From Symploca sp. SIO2C1 (lineage in GTDB: Bacteria; Cyanobacteriota; Cyanobacteriia; Cyanobacteriales; Coleofasciculaceae), in assembly GCA_010692635.1 (NCBI GenBank), contig JAAHGL010000035.1, positions 1-50,934 on the forward strand: DNA of 50,934 nucleotides, read 5' to 3'. Numbering within the stretch: position 1 is the first letter of the stretch; the number at the start of each line of letters is the position of its first letter. The notes under the pieces are model-generated. The model was not told the origin of the DNA, ran no database searches, and saw only the letters and a list, made by a program, of their open reading frames with translations. The position numbers were made by a program, and so were the translations under genes. Shown here piece by piece: positions 38,780 through 48,140 of the stretch.

Positions 38780-40813
38780 ATGAGCGAAAATCCCTTTGGG
38801 TTTACCTGGTGTTATCAAGAAACGGAGGATGATGATCAACAATGTAAAGTTTTAGTTATTGGGGAACCGGAGGATGTTCCCCCACTGGATATCGATATCA
38901 GCAATATCCTCTCAGACAAAAATATTGCCATTCGTCCTATGGACGGGGTAAGTCAACCAGATGCTAATAATTACCATTTTAAGTTGGCTTTTGATCCTGG
39001 AATCTTAGCAGATCCTAGTGCGATCGCCGTGGAGAGCGCAGATTGGTTAGTTGGCTCTGATGCTAATGCCGATGGAGACTTTGTTTACCTACTCTGGACA
39101 GGGACAGAAACTTTGCTGTCTTACCAAGAAGCGATGAAGGTTATTTTAACCGGAGTTGCGGCTCAATCTATTGATAAAATAACCTCCGTTGATGTGACAA
39201 TTAGTTGGGAATTTGCCCAGGGAGGTATTCAGGTTGTGGATGGTGAGAAAATCCCTGAAGGCGGCGATTACGATGAAAACGATACTTTACCATTAACCAT
39301 GGTTCAATCAACTGGAAAATCTAACATCTCCCTTTATGTTGGTTTTGTGAATTGTAACAAGGTTCTCAATACCTATGATGAAGCTAGCAGTTTACAACTG
39401 CGCCTAACTAATACCAACCTTCCTAGTGCAGCAGCTCCTGATATTACCTTCCACTATGATTCCGATATTAATCTTTGCTCTCAGTTGGTAGTAACTTTAG
39501 AAGTGGGAACAGTAGAAGATGTACCTTGGGCGTTAGGAACACGAGACCAAGTTAACAATATTACCATCTCGATTGCGGGAGACCAATGGGAACAAAATGG
39601 CGATATCGAAACCATTGAAGTAGAGGGAGTTGTTCAAGCTTTACAGTGGACTTTTATTCCCCAAGGTGCTGATGTGGTGTTGGCGGCAAGAAAAACCATG
39701 TTAATCAACTTGGATAATATTATTACCTCCCATCCCACAGGAGAGGCTAACCTCTATTTAAGTTATCAGTATGTCCCAGGATATAAGGATGGGCAATTTG
39801 TCTGTCAAATTGAAAAAGCACCTCTAACTTTTGATGAGAAAGTGCGTGTGGGCACGAGAAAAGAATTAGACGGTTTGCTCAATGTTCAAGATGGCATCAC
39901 TCTCGATGGCGGTGAAATTCAAAATACAGGTCTTCTAAAATTCCGTTCTGATCTAGATAAAACCGGCGCAGATTATCCTTTCGTGTTTTACAACCAAGAT
40001 GATGATGATAGATACATGAGGTTGGATAGTAACTTTAAACTAGAAATCGCCGGTTTACCAGCAACAGAATTTATTGAAACTGAAGAAATGTTAAAGTTGC
40101 GGCGAACTGGAGTTACGGGGGTTAAGGACCATAACACAGTAGCTTTCAGAGTAGGGGCTTTTGAAGAGGGAGTAGATGGAAGGACTCAACTCGATATTGC
40201 CCTTTCTGGGGATCCGGAAGAGATCAACTCTTGGGGTTACGATGCCGATAAGACGGTGATGAGTTTGCGCGCTGACGGCGATGTAAAAATTACTGGACGA
40301 ATCAAAGATAAAACTGGGTATGTAATTCCTGTGGGAACAGTTGTCCCTTATGCTGGATCTGTTACAGATGATGAGGGTAAATTTGTTGCAGATAAAGTCC
40401 CAGAAGGATGGTTGATGTGTGATGGTAAACAATTTGACACCAGTAAATATCCAGAGTTACGTAATGTCCTTGACAGTGATACACTTCCAAATCTGAGTTG
40501 TAGGTTTCTCGTTGGTGCAGGCGAAATCGTTGGTGAAGAAGAAATCCCTGACCAAAAGTACGAATTGGGTGATAGAGGTGGATCAGACACGATTACCTTA
40601 ACAGTCGATCAAATGCCAAGTCATAATCATGCTCCCGATGGTGATTTCAAATATCTTTTAAAGATAGATACTTATAACACCAAAGGCGCAACCAATTCTT
40701 CTGAGGATGAACCAAATCTAGGATACGCTAAAGCTCTTGTAAATAAAGGTGGTGGTGAACCTTTTGACAATCGACCACTTTATTACGCCCTTAACTACAT
40801 CATCAAGGCGTAA
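38780..40813 (+). CDS. Large protein C with C-terminal phage tail-collar domain
   Basis: 677 aa. Residues 1-370 are beta-rich with acidic loops, possibly Ig-like repeats, and not recognised. About 375-515 looks like a fibre shaft (GTRKELDGLLNVQDGITLDG..., MSLRADGDVKITGRI). About 517-677 is a tail-collar/tip domain: PVGTVVPYAGS, PEGWLMCDGKQFD, YPELRNVL, LPNLSCRFLVGAGE, then VDQMPSHNHAPDG and the end NRPLYYALNYIIKA. Collar domains cap receptor-binding fibres of phages and tail-derived machines. No sheath, tube or baseplate genes are present, so this is not a normal prophage. Probably the binding or display component of the block. Confidence 0.82.
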   Translation: MSENPFGFTWCYQETEDDDQQCKVLVIGEPEDVPPLDIDISNILSDKNIAIRPMDGVSQPDANNYHFKLAFDPGILADPSAIAVESADWLVGSDANADGDFVYLLWTGTETLLSYQEAMKVILTGVAAQSIDKITSVDVTISWEFAQGGIQVVDGEKIPEGGDYDENDTLPLTMVQSTGKSNISLYVGFVNCNKVLNTYDEASSLQLRLTNTNLPSAAAPDITFHYDSDINLCSQLVVTLEVGTVEDVPWALGTRDQVNNITISIAGDQWEQNGDIETIEVEGVVQALQWTFIPQGADVVLAARKTMLINLDNIITSHPTGEANLYLSYQYVPGYKDGQFVCQIEKAPLTFDEKVRVGTRKELDGLLNVQDGITLDGGEIQNTGLLKFRSDLDKTGADYPFVFYNQDDDDRYMRLDSNFKLEIAGLPATEFIETEEMLKLRRTGVTGVKDHNTVAFRVGAFEEGVDGRTQLDIALSGDPEEINSWGYDADKTVMSLRADGDVKITGRIKDKTGYVIPVGTVVPYAGSVTDDEGKFVADKVPEGWLMCDGKQFDTSKYPELRNVLDSDTLPNLSCRFLVGAGEIVGEEEIPDQKYELGDRGGSDTITLTVDQMPSHNHAPDGDFKYLLKIDTYNTKGATNSSEDEPNLGYAKALVNKGGGEPFDNRPLYYALNYIIKA

Positions 40814-41093
40814 TAGGAGATAGAAGATTAGGAGATTAGGAGACAGGAGGTAAGGAGACAGGAGGTAAGCAGTAAGGAGGTAAGGAGACAGGAGGTAAGC
40901 AGTAAGGAGGTAAGGAGTAAGGAGGTAAGGAGACAGAATAAAACTGAATATTTCCTAACTAAATGTAGTAGACTAAGGTAGGGAACTTAGTAAATCCTGA
41001 CTCCTCAACTCCTAATCTTCTTAACTCCTCAACTTCTAATCTCCTGACTCCTCAACTTCTAATCTCCTGACTCCTCAACTCCTAACTCCTCCC
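40813..41093. repeat. Short tandem repeat spacer C-D: GGAG array, then CTCC array
   Basis: GGAGACA/GGAGGTAA/GCAGTAA units run from 40817 to 40938, directly after the stop of gene C. A 55-bp core follows. Then ACTCCTCA/TCTCCTGA/CTCCTAA units run from 40996 to 41093. Same design as the other spacers. The Shine-Dalgarno ACAGGAAAAA of gene D follows. Confidence 0.85.
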
Positions 41094-41124
41094 AACCCCC
41101 ACAAACATCAACAGGAAAAATATC

Positions 41125-43098
41125 ATGACTACAACCACCCCAGGACAAGAAATAAAATTCATTCAGTACCATCAACCAGCTTTAGAAAGTGGGGAATACC
41201 ACATCAAAGTGGAGCAAACTATTTCTGACACCAAAGGTAGGATTCCTGAGGGTATAAAATATGAGAAGGAATTAATCTTTTCCGTCATTGGGGAACGATT
41301 TGAACCCCTGACACCTCAAGACATTTATGCGGTTTTTCCCCCACCAGAAAGCTTAGGTGACCATTCCAACGTACTACCCCATATCACTGTTAACCGGAGT
41401 ACTCTTCCTTGGGAACGTTATCCTGGTCAAAGTGATGAAAATTTAACTTGGCTGGTTTTACTATTATTCCGGGACTCGGATTTTGAGGATGACAATGATA
41501 AACCCAAACTAAAAACTATTACCCTGGGAGAATTAGTAGCGGGGGAATCTGGGGTGAAGTTCCCCACCTATGTCCTTGATGGCGTAGGACAGACAGCAGA
41601 GGAGCAAACAGCAGTATTTGATATCAAAAAGAAATATGTAGCTGATATTTTGCCTACTAAAGCTGATATTGCCTATATTTCCCATGTTCGGAAAGCAGAA
41701 GACTTAACAGTTTCAGAAGATGCTACCCCGGAAGAGGCAGAGGAAGAAAAGGAATTTGCCACTGTTGTCTGTAGCCGTCTACCCCAACCCAATGGCACAA
41801 GTTACGTCCATTTAGTTTCCGTCGAGGGACGCTATGGCGACGACGGCTTTGATTTCCAAGGGGCAGGGGATGAAGACCTGATCCGTTTTGTGAGTCTAGC
41901 AAATTGGAGTTTTTCTTGTGTAGATCCTCAACAAACCTTTACCGAAATACTCAAGAATCTCAATCGTACCCCCAGCACTCCCAGACTCCCGGTTAATGAG
42001 AATTCCACTGCGGAAAAATCTTTAGCAATGGGCTATATTCCCTTTCCCCATTCCCTACGCCAAGGAAGTCAAACGGTTTCCTGGTATCATAGTCCTTTAG
42101 CAACAGGTTTTCACTCCGATACCTATGAATTTCCTGCCAAAGCTGCGGATGAATTATTACGTTATGATCCTGAGTTAGGACTGTTTGATACTTCCTATGC
42201 AGCAGCTTGGCAATTAGGACGGATGTTGACTCTGCAAAATTCCACAGTAGCCACTAGCTTGTATAACTGGAAAAGAGCATTTGCTCAAAGACTTAAACAA
42301 CTGGAAAACATTTTAATTCACTTGCCCTTAACTCCCAAGCACAGTGCAGCACTGATAGATCTTCCCCTCTATGTCTTCAAGTGGTTCAGAGATTTGGAAT
42401 TGTTGAAAGGTATACCTTTTAACTATTTAGTTCCTGATGAAAAGCTACTCCCCTCAGAATCACTCCGGTTCTTCTGTGTAGATTCTTTATGGGTAGACTG
42501 TTTACAAGATGGTGCCTTTAGTATTGGTCGGGTAACAGAGGCAGATGTCACCGAAGATAGTGTAACCCGTTCTAGCAACAGTGGTTTAACCCGCAGTGAT
42601 GATCAAAAGCTTACCGGAATTATTATGCGATCGCAAGTGGTGGCTGGATGGCCAGGTTTACTGGTGGATGGTTATGATACAGCTGTGGCGAATGCGGATT
42701 CCATTGACGAGACGGAAGGTAATCTTTTAACCCTATTACGGATGGATAAATTAGCCAAAGATGTCTTAATTTGTATATTCCAAGGGGAAGTGAAAACCGT
42801 CGATATTCACCAAAAACCAGAAGCTATGCACTTTGGAGTAGATCCTTTTGGGGTAGATGATACAGAGGTTACCAAAGATTTAAGGAATGCACAAGGAGAG
42901 CTGATTATGGGTTCAAAAATATCTGTTCCCTGGAATAATTTAGCTAAAAGGGTGATCAACTTAGTGCAATTTGCTGACAATATGAAAACTTGGTTTAACA
43001 GCGATGGTGGGGGTTCTGTAACTAACTTTACCTCCGCTCAATTTGGCTTACAGATGATTGAAGGGGTGCAAAAAGTTAGGTTTGTGAAGGAGGATTAA
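41125..43098 (+). CDS. Large uncharacterised protein D of the four-gene block
   Basis: 657 aa, soluble and acidic, not assigned to a named family. Recognisable conserved-looking blocks are IYAVFPPPESLGDHSNVLPHITVNR and LPWER at about 73-103, LTWLVLLLFRDSDF at about 111-124, and FDTSYAAAWQLGRMLTLQNS with SLYNWKRA following at about 354-385. I recall similar blocks in other large hypothetical proteins. There is an acidic low-complexity stretch at 199-212 (EDATPEEAEEEKEF). It is last in the block. Its TAA (43096-43098) lies inside the target duplication of the ISKra4-type element, so the ORF end is preserved. Confidence 0.75.
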   Translation: MTTTTPGQEIKFIQYHQPALESGEYHIKVEQTISDTKGRIPEGIKYEKELIFSVIGERFEPLTPQDIYAVFPPPESLGDHSNVLPHITVNRSTLPWERYPGQSDENLTWLVLLLFRDSDFEDDNDKPKLKTITLGELVAGESGVKFPTYVLDGVGQTAEEQTAVFDIKKKYVADILPTKADIAYISHVRKAEDLTVSEDATPEEAEEEKEFATVVCSRLPQPNGTSYVHLVSVEGRYGDDGFDFQGAGDEDLIRFVSLANWSFSCVDPQQTFTEILKNLNRTPSTPRLPVNENSTAEKSLAMGYIPFPHSLRQGSQTVSWYHSPLATGFHSDTYEFPAKAADELLRYDPELGLFDTSYAAAWQLGRMLTLQNSTVATSLYNWKRAFAQRLKQLENILIHLPLTPKHSAALIDLPLYVFKWFRDLELLKGIPFNYLVPDEKLLPSESLRFFCVDSLWVDCLQDGAFSIGRVTEADVTEDSVTRSSNSGLTRSDDQKLTGIIMRSQVVAGWPGLLVDGYDTAVANADSIDETEGNLLTLLRMDKLAKDVLICIFQGEVKTVDIHQKPEAMHFGVDPFGVDDTEVTKDLRNAQGELIMGSKISVPWNNLAKRVINLVQFADNMKTWFNSDGGGSVTNFTSAQFGLQMIEGVQKVRFVKED

Positions 43099-43133
43099 GG
43101 GGGAGCATCCCATTTTGGAAAAAAGACAAAACT

Positions 43134-43158
43134 TATTCGCGAGTTATAATCGCGAATA
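43134..43158. repeat. Iterated hairpin H1 of the ISKra4-type element
   Basis: TATTCGCGA-GTTATAA-TCGCGAATA: 9-bp stem, 7-nt loop, just after the stop of the 139-aa ORF. It is the exact reverse complement of H2 (43598-43622). Confidence 0.85.
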
Positions 43159-43168
43159 ATGTTCCGAC

Positions 43169-43588
43169 TTAGATATTTTCTTGTTCGGAGTCAAAAGAGA
43201 TATCTAGTAAGCTATTCTTAAGAGAATCTATCGTTTTTTGCAATTCAGAAACTATGGTTCTTCTGGTTACCCCCATCACCCCATCAACATGAGCTTCACT
43301 TCCAGCCTTCCCCAAATGCTTATATTTACTTAGCTTGGGCGTGTCACCTGTGGTTGTAAAGGTGGGTGAACTAGCTTGTAGCTTGTAGTACCAGTAGACT
43401 TTTTTTGGCTGTCGGACTTGATAACGCGATACCCAAGCATCATAGGGGGCGAGTTCCCCTTGACGCTCAAAGAAATTTTTGTAGGTTTCGAGGCTGGCAA
43501 TTGCCGTCTGTAAACGAGTTATTCTCTGTAGTTTATCTTGTTGTGAGTGACTGGAAACTCTTCTACCCATTACACTCTGAATCCCCAT
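43169..43588 (-). CDS. Passenger protein of the ISKra4-type element, unrecognised
   Basis: 139 aa, basic, with no signal peptide. The N-terminal coiled coil (QQDKLQRITRLQTAIASLETYKNFFERQ) is followed by a central basic and aromatic segment (RQPKKVYWYYKLQ...SKYKHLGKAGSEAH) and a second heptad-rich helix at 110-128. Not recognised. It lies between hairpins H1 and H2. H2 carries TATAAT on the minus strand about 20 bp before the ATG, a possible -10 box. A DNA- or RNA-binding accessory of the element is a guess from charge and context. Confidence 0.55.
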   Translation of the reverse strand: MGIQSVMGRRVSSHSQQDKLQRITRLQTAIASLETYKNFFERQGELAPYDAWVSRYQVRQPKKVYWYYKLQASSPTFTTTGDTPKLSKYKHLGKAGSEAHVDGVMGVTRRTIVSELQKTIDSLKNSLLDISFDSEQENI

Positions 43589-43597
43589 ACCGACATC

Positions 43598-43622
43598 TAT
43601 TCGCGATTATAACTCGCGAATA
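43598..43622. repeat. Iterated hairpin H2 of the ISKra4-type element
   Basis: TATTCGCGA-TTATAAC-TCGCGAATA, between the 139-aa ORF and the transposase remnant. The minus-strand loop reads GTTATAA and can serve as part of a -10 hexamer for the ORF. Confidence 0.85.
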
Positions 43623-43658
43623 CACCCACTTCCAAGAATAGAGTTGATTTTTAAGTAC

Positions 43659-44431
43659 TTAAATAGCTAGTTGACCGTTGAGATAGGCACAACGCAGTTG
43701 TAAGATATTTGCAACATTTTCTGGTCGCCACTGAGCTCCGGTTAGTTTAACTCGATAGCTGATTTGTTTGACAGCAGATTCCACTGCACCGCTCCCAATT
43801 GAACAAAAGGGTGAAGTCAACTTTTGACTATTGAGCCAATCGGTTAAAGATAGATTGTCTTGAAAAAATGCTCCGTAATAAATTCCTTGTAAACGAGCCG
43901 TTTTGTATTCTTGCCAAAAACAGGGTTCTCCTTTGACTTCCGTCCTCAAACGGATTTTTCCCCCATCAACACTTACTTCTGATAACCCTTGTTTTAGTTC
44001 AGGAGGTGTTAATTCAATTTGGTTCACTAAACGATGTTGAGTAGAGTGACCAACTTTGAGTCCTGTTAAGAGATACAAGTCTGTTTCTGCATTGTGATAA
44101 GATTCATTGGCACTCAACAGCAGACAGCATTTTGATAACAGGGGACTATGGCGCGTTAATGGCTCTATTCCCAAAGCATCTGCTTGTTTTTTGGTAATCT
44201 TCAGTTTCCCTAGACAGCTTTTAATGGTTCGGGTCTTTCCTCGTTGAGTTTGGGTCTTTTTGACGATAAAAAAAGGGCAATCTTGGGGCTGACGTGTTCT
44301 AACACTTGGTTCCTGACTGCAATTTCAATATCCACCAGGGTTGACAAGTTATCCGTGTCAGTATTGTTGTATAGGATCTCGCTGGCTCGTTTTAAACAGG
44401 CTTCGAGTTCTTCCCGTTCAGATGGATTCAT
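43659..44431 (-). pseudogene. ISKra4-family transposase, frameshifted and internally deleted
   Basis: The N-terminal part (44431 to about 44210) starts MNPSEREELEACLKRASEIL and runs to VSPKIALF, where the frame shifts. Read in the next frame it continues as FIVKKTQTQRGKTRTIKSCL...KKQADALGIEPLTRHSPLLS. The C-terminal part contains VSVDGGKIRLR with a catalytic-type Asp and the closing GSGAVESAVKQISYRVKLTGAQW, but the long region between IYYGAFFQDNL and IGSGAVES is drastically shortened. It is non-functional, so the element must be moved in trans if at all. Confidence 0.8.
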
Positions 44432-44502
44432 AATTATTACTGTCGAGATTTATTTCTCTATTATGCCAGCATTTATGTAGTCTAGCTCTAAATTGATGTT
44501 TT

Positions 44503-44527
44503 TATTCGCGAAGCTACATCGCGAATA
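44503..44527. repeat. Iterated hairpin H3 of the ISKra4-type element
   Basis: TATTCGCGA-AGCTACA-TCGCGAATA: same 9-bp stem as H1/H2 but a different 7-nt loop, upstream of the transposase remnant. The stem is conserved while the loop varies, which points to selection on structure or on the stem sequence. Confidence 0.85.
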
Positions 44528-44647
44528 AAGAATTACCCCTCTCTATGTATCTTCCAAAATGGGATGCTCCCGATTAAGGAGGCTCGAAATTGCAGCTAAT
44601 CCTCTAAACTATTGCCTAGCTTAGTTTCTAGCGAACTAGTCCTCAAC

Positions 44648-44702
44648 CCTGACTCTCTCCTTGAGTTTCTCTTGTCTCGCCTTAAGTTGGTAGCCTGACT
44701 AT
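44648..44702 (+). repeat. Inverted boundary repeat, right copy
   Basis: CCTGACTCTCTCCTTGAG, then TTGTCTCGCCTTAAGTTGGT and AGCCTGACTATC. It mirrors 29620-29674 with an exact 18-bp core. It lies just past the ISKra4 insertion and before the TpsB stop. The rest of 44580-44726 has no gene. Confidence 0.55.
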
Positions 44703-44726
44703 CGATAATAAATTGATAAAAAACAG

Positions 44727-46871
44727 CTAAAATTCATAATTCACACTAAAATAAAATCCTTCATCCTGGGCATTAGTACCCCTGTCGTCAAGGTCAATCA
44801 GAGGAACACCATAATCGAGGCGTAAGTTGAGGTTTGGTACAGGTTCCCAGATTATGCCCAAGCCTACACCAGCTAAAAATCGCTGCCCTGGTAAGAGGTT
44901 AGGATTATCTGAGTCATTCCAGACCAAACCTGCATCAAAAAAAGGAGCTAGCTGAAAAGTTGCTATACCACCTTCATCCCGCTTTAGAGTAATGCGATCT
45001 TCGATAGAGAAGCGAAAACCATTATCCCCTGCCCGAATGTTTTGTCGGTAACCTCTTAAAGATTGACCACCGCCAATGACAAATTGTTGCGAAGGTACTA
45101 AGCTATCAGGAGTCAGCTGGATATCAGCTCCAATAATTAACAAGTTATTCTCATTGATCACTTGTACCCGCTGAATTTGACCTAACCAGCTGAAAAACTG
45201 ACCATCAGGAGTGGGTTCAGGATTGTCTGTAGCATTAAACAAATCAGTACCAAAACTCAAGAGCGATCGCAAGGACCAAGCTCCCCTGGCATCACGGCGC
45301 AGATAGTCTTGTCCAAACTTAATCACGCTGGTGGTAGTGACTCCTTCTGAGTTGGCACCAGGACTAACAGGCAAGATATCTCCCAGTAGAGCTTTACTTC
45401 TCTGGTAAGTAAAACCCATTGATAGGGCTAATTCTTCACGAGGGCTGCGTATCAGTGGCTGTCGGAAACTAGCCTCATACAGCTGTGACTCTCCCTGAAT
45501 ATCAAAAAAGCTGAAACCAGACTCAACCACTTCATTACGATTCAAAGAAGTTCTTAGTTGTATCGTGCCATTCATGGGATTGACTGGCAGTCGATAACTG
45601 ATGTCCCCTACATCAGAGCCACTTCTGGTGGTGTGGTAGTAGGAAGCGGAAATTCTATCTCCATTCCCGGTAAGGTTCAGATAAGACAATCTGAGCCCCA
45701 ATCTTTCAGAACCAACACTCGGTGGGGAATAATTATCAATGCTTACACTACCCTCAAAAGGGTCAGTTTCAGCTATACGCACAATCAGAATACTTTTTCC
45801 TTGTTGGCTTCCCACTCGCAGACTGGCTTCAATATTTTCAAACAAGGGGTCAGTTCGTAACAAACGCAGTTGGTCTTCCAAATCAGCAGTATTGAGAGGT
45901 GTCCCAGCTCCGAGTTGTACTCTACTGCGGATATAGTCAGGATTGACGCGAGTGTTTCCCTCTATTTTTATTTCTTCTAAACTCCCCTCCAAGATGCGAA
46001 TTTCTAAGATACCTTTCTCAATTGGTTGGTCTACCAGAATCGCCCTAGAAGTGATATAGCCTTGCTCCAGATACAGCTGAGTAATCTTATCTGCAACTTC
46101 TCTGAGTTGTTTGAGAGTAAGAGAACGACCTTCAAAGGGTTGAACTATAGCATTTAACTGCTCAGGAGTAAAAATTGTGCTACCAATGACTTCAATGTTC
46201 TGCACTGGAACTGCCTGGGAGTCAGTATCATTTGATTCTGGAGGGGGAGGAGGTGGTTGAACTGGTTCTGTTGGCTCTGAATCTGGTATTGGTTCTGGAG
46301 TTGGAGCAGGTTGTGGGAAGCGATCTTCGTTTGGATTAGGTTGTAGAATTTCGGAAGGAACAGGTGGGTTCTGCGCTTGCAGGAATGTTTGGTGAGTGAG
46401 ATTGGGTAAAGAGTCTGATGTCAATGCTGGCAATTGCTCAACAGGCATCAGCAAAGCTGATTGCTTATCTTTGGAACTTGTGGGAGAGCTTTTTTGAGTA
46501 ATGAGTGAAGAAACTTTTCTCAAATCCTCTTCCCTTCTGTTCCCTTCCTCGCTCCCCTCCTGGGAGGGGCGGGGGTGGGTTGGGTTAGGGGTGGGTTCTG
46601 CCTTCTGCCCTCTGCCTTCTGTTATTGAAAGCCACTGTAAATTTCGTTCACCCCTTGTAGGGTTATTGACTTGGTCTGCAGAAACTTTAGCCATTTGTTC
46701 CCAAGAAGAGGTAGTTCCTGCTTGAGCACAAGGACTCTGAAAGAATATTACCGAAGGAGTACCGTTACTAGTAATTTCTAAACAAAACAGTGCAATTGTC
46801 CAAAAAAGACGCTTGGTAAGTTTACTTTTGATTAAAACCTCACACCAAAGTGATCCCATCTTTAAGCCCAT
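44727..46871 (-). CDS. Two-partner secretion outer-membrane pore (ShlB/FhaC/HecB type)
   Basis: 714 aa TpsB/Omp85-type transporter. The N-terminal signal-like segment (LFWTIALFCLEITSNG) is followed by a long low-complexity periplasmic extension (about 60-215) that includes a polyproline stretch. POTRA 1 (about 220-295: VQNIEVIGSTIFTPEQLNAIV...GYITSRAIL) and POTRA 2 (about 300-375: IEGNTRVNPDYIRSRVQLGAG...LLRTDPLFENIEASL) come next. Then follows a 16-strand-type barrel with the loop-6 motif GGGQSLRGYRQ and an aromatic C-terminus (FYFSVNYEF). It should export a TpsA exoprotein across the outer membrane. No TpsA is in the window. Part of the extension (residues about 73-131) is encoded by an inserted repeat element. 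Confidence 0.9.
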   Translation of the reverse strand: MGLKMGSLWCEVLIKSKLTKRLFWTIALFCLEITSNGTPSVIFFQSPCAQAGTTSSWEQMAKVSADQVNNPTRGERNLQWLSITEGRGQKAEPTPNPTHPRPSQEGSEEGNRREEDLRKVSSLITQKSSPTSSKDKQSALLMPVEQLPALTSDSLPNLTHQTFLQAQNPPVPSEILQPNPNEDRFPQPAPTPEPIPDSEPTEPVQPPPPPPESNDTDSQAVPVQNIEVIGSTIFTPEQLNAIVQPFEGRSLTLKQLREVADKITQLYLEQGYITSRAILVDQPIEKGILEIRILEGSLEEIKIEGNTRVNPDYIRSRVQLGAGTPLNTADLEDQLRLLRTDPLFENIEASLRVGSQQGKSILIVRIAETDPFEGSVSIDNYSPPSVGSERLGLRLSYLNLTGNGDRISASYYHTTRSGSDVGDISYRLPVNPMNGTIQLRTSLNRNEVVESGFSFFDIQGESQLYEASFRQPLIRSPREELALSMGFTYQRSKALLGDILPVSPGANSEGVTTTSVIKFGQDYLRRDARGAWSLRSLLSFGTDLFNATDNPEPTPDGQFFSWLGQIQRVQVINENNLLIIGADIQLTPDSLVPSQQFVIGGGQSLRGYRQNIRAGDNGFRFSIEDRITLKRDEGGIATFQLAPFFDAGLVWNDSDNPNLLPGQRFLAGVGLGIIWEPVPNLNLRLDYGVPLIDLDDRGTNAQDEGFYFSVNYEF
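46479..46654. repeat. MITE copy embedded in frame in the TpsB gene
   Basis: From TGTGGGAGAGCTTTTTTGAG to GAAAGCCACTGTAAATTTCG and the following TTCACCCC, this segment matches the element at 20721-20896. The left inverted end (GGGTGAACGA) is missing and the number of AATGAGT units is reduced. The TpsB frame stays open through it, adding about 59 residues rich in Pro, Ser, Glu and Thr. Confidence 0.8.
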
Positions 46872-46889
46872 TGGGTCTGCTATTCTCCT

Positions 46890-47990
46890 TCATTGACACT
46901 CCCCCTGGCTTCTAGCCATGGGATTCTAGTTTCAACGACGTTTCTTGCTTCAACAGGTCTTGCGACCAACCGAAGTAGAGGAAACATCTCCACCAGCGTT
47001 AGTTTGGGGATGCCCTCCCCTACCGTTTACACGACTTAAAATTACTTTGGCAGCGTTCACATCCCTGTGTTCAATGTGTCCACATTTTGGGCAAGAATGA
47101 GTACGAGTACTTAAAGATTTCTGAACTCTTGCACCACAATTTGAACACTCCTGACTGGTGAAGTGTGGCGCTACTGTAATTATTTCACGTCCAAACTTGC
47201 TACCAAAGTATTCGAGCCACCTACGGAAATTGTACCAAGAGGCATCACTAATGCACCTTCCTAGTTTGTGGTTTCTGACTAGTCCGTTGACATTTAAATC
47301 TTCCAAGACGACCTTAGCGTTAGCTAGGCATAAGTTACGTGCAACTCTCTTTGCATGTTCATTCCTTGTTGGGTAGGGTGAAGCTTCCAGCCGGACTGCT
47401 TATACTCAACAGAACTGGTATGTTTTTTAAACCTTGGATATCCCTTATGGCCAGGTTTATTGTGTTTGCAATTATCAAAAAATAGCTTAATTGCGCGTTC
47501 TACGTTCTCAACAGATGCTTGACAGGCATGGCTATTCAAGTGATTGACAAACTGATATTCTGCTCTGAGCTGAGTGTTGTACTGATAAAGCTCTTTTTTA
47601 CCAATGCCACGGTTATCCATCCAGTACCTCAAAACTTTGTTTCTGACAAACTGAGAAGTACGGATGGCTTCCTCGATAGCAAGCGCTTGTGCTTTTTTGA
47701 CTACAGCTTTATATTCAAGTACCAACACTTTTTTATCACCTCCTTAATTTTACATACTATATTTAGTATATGCCTTGCGGGTAAAAAAAACAAGTAAAAA
47801 AGGACAAAAAAGATAAAAAATGCACTGTTTTTTTCTGATACAATCAAGTCCAAAATAACAGTAGTATTAACGCCTACTACTTGGAAAAACATGAACAAAG
47901 AAACTGGTAGATGTAATATTAGTATTAGAAAATTGATAGAAAATTTACACGGGGAATAAATTCCCCACGGGCTCGTTCCCCATGAATAGA
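46890..47990 (-). mobile_element. Degenerate IS605-type element
   Basis: The right-end hairpin is at 46902-46922 (CCC..GGCT TCT AGCC..GGG). The left-end structure is at 47951-47966 (GGGGAA TAAA TTCCCC). Between them are the halves of a broken tnpB. No tnpA is seen. The right end lies about 30 bp upstream of the TpsB start and may have altered its promoter. Confidence 0.6.
46950..47728 (-). pseudogene. tnpB, internally deleted and frameshifted
   Basis: The N-terminal part (47728 to about 47324) reads MLVLEYKAVVKKAQALAIEE..., ending around GWKLHPTQQG. After a frameshift the sequence resumes as HAKRVARNLCLANAKVVLED with the RuvC-II glutamate, and the C-terminal part has the zinc finger CSNCG...CPKCG and RDVNAAKVIL with the RuvC-III Asp. 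The segment with the RuvC-I aspartate is missing. The remains are about 250 residues against a normal 370-400. Inactive. Confidence 0.8.
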
Positions 47991-48140
47991 AAGCCATCGG
48001 CTTGCGCCCTAGAATTTTTGGTCAATTTGTGTAGGACTTTGGGTGACAACCAACCACTCTTTGGCAATAGTCAATTTTTTCGACATATCTGTAGTCAATA
48101 TCTCTCTTCTTTTGGCGATTTATGCAATCAGTCCAATACG

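Larger units (their letters stand above)
43101..44571 (-). mobile_element. ISKra4-type insertion sequence with passenger gene
   Basis: Perfect 20-bp terminal inverted repeats (GGGAGCATCCCATTTTGGAA at 43101-43120 and its complement at 44552-44571) and an 8-bp target duplication GATTAAGG (43093-43100 and 44572-44579) define the element to the base, 1471 bp. It contains a frameshifted, internally deleted transposase and a 139-aa passenger ORF, with three related hairpins between and around the two genes. The clean duplication implies a fairly recent insertion. Confidence 0.88.

Noticed and set aside
43101-43168. Intrinsic terminator at H1 after the passenger ORF
   Set aside because: The hairpin is not followed by a T-run and its exact complement recurs as H2 upstream of the ORF, so a simple terminator role is not supported.
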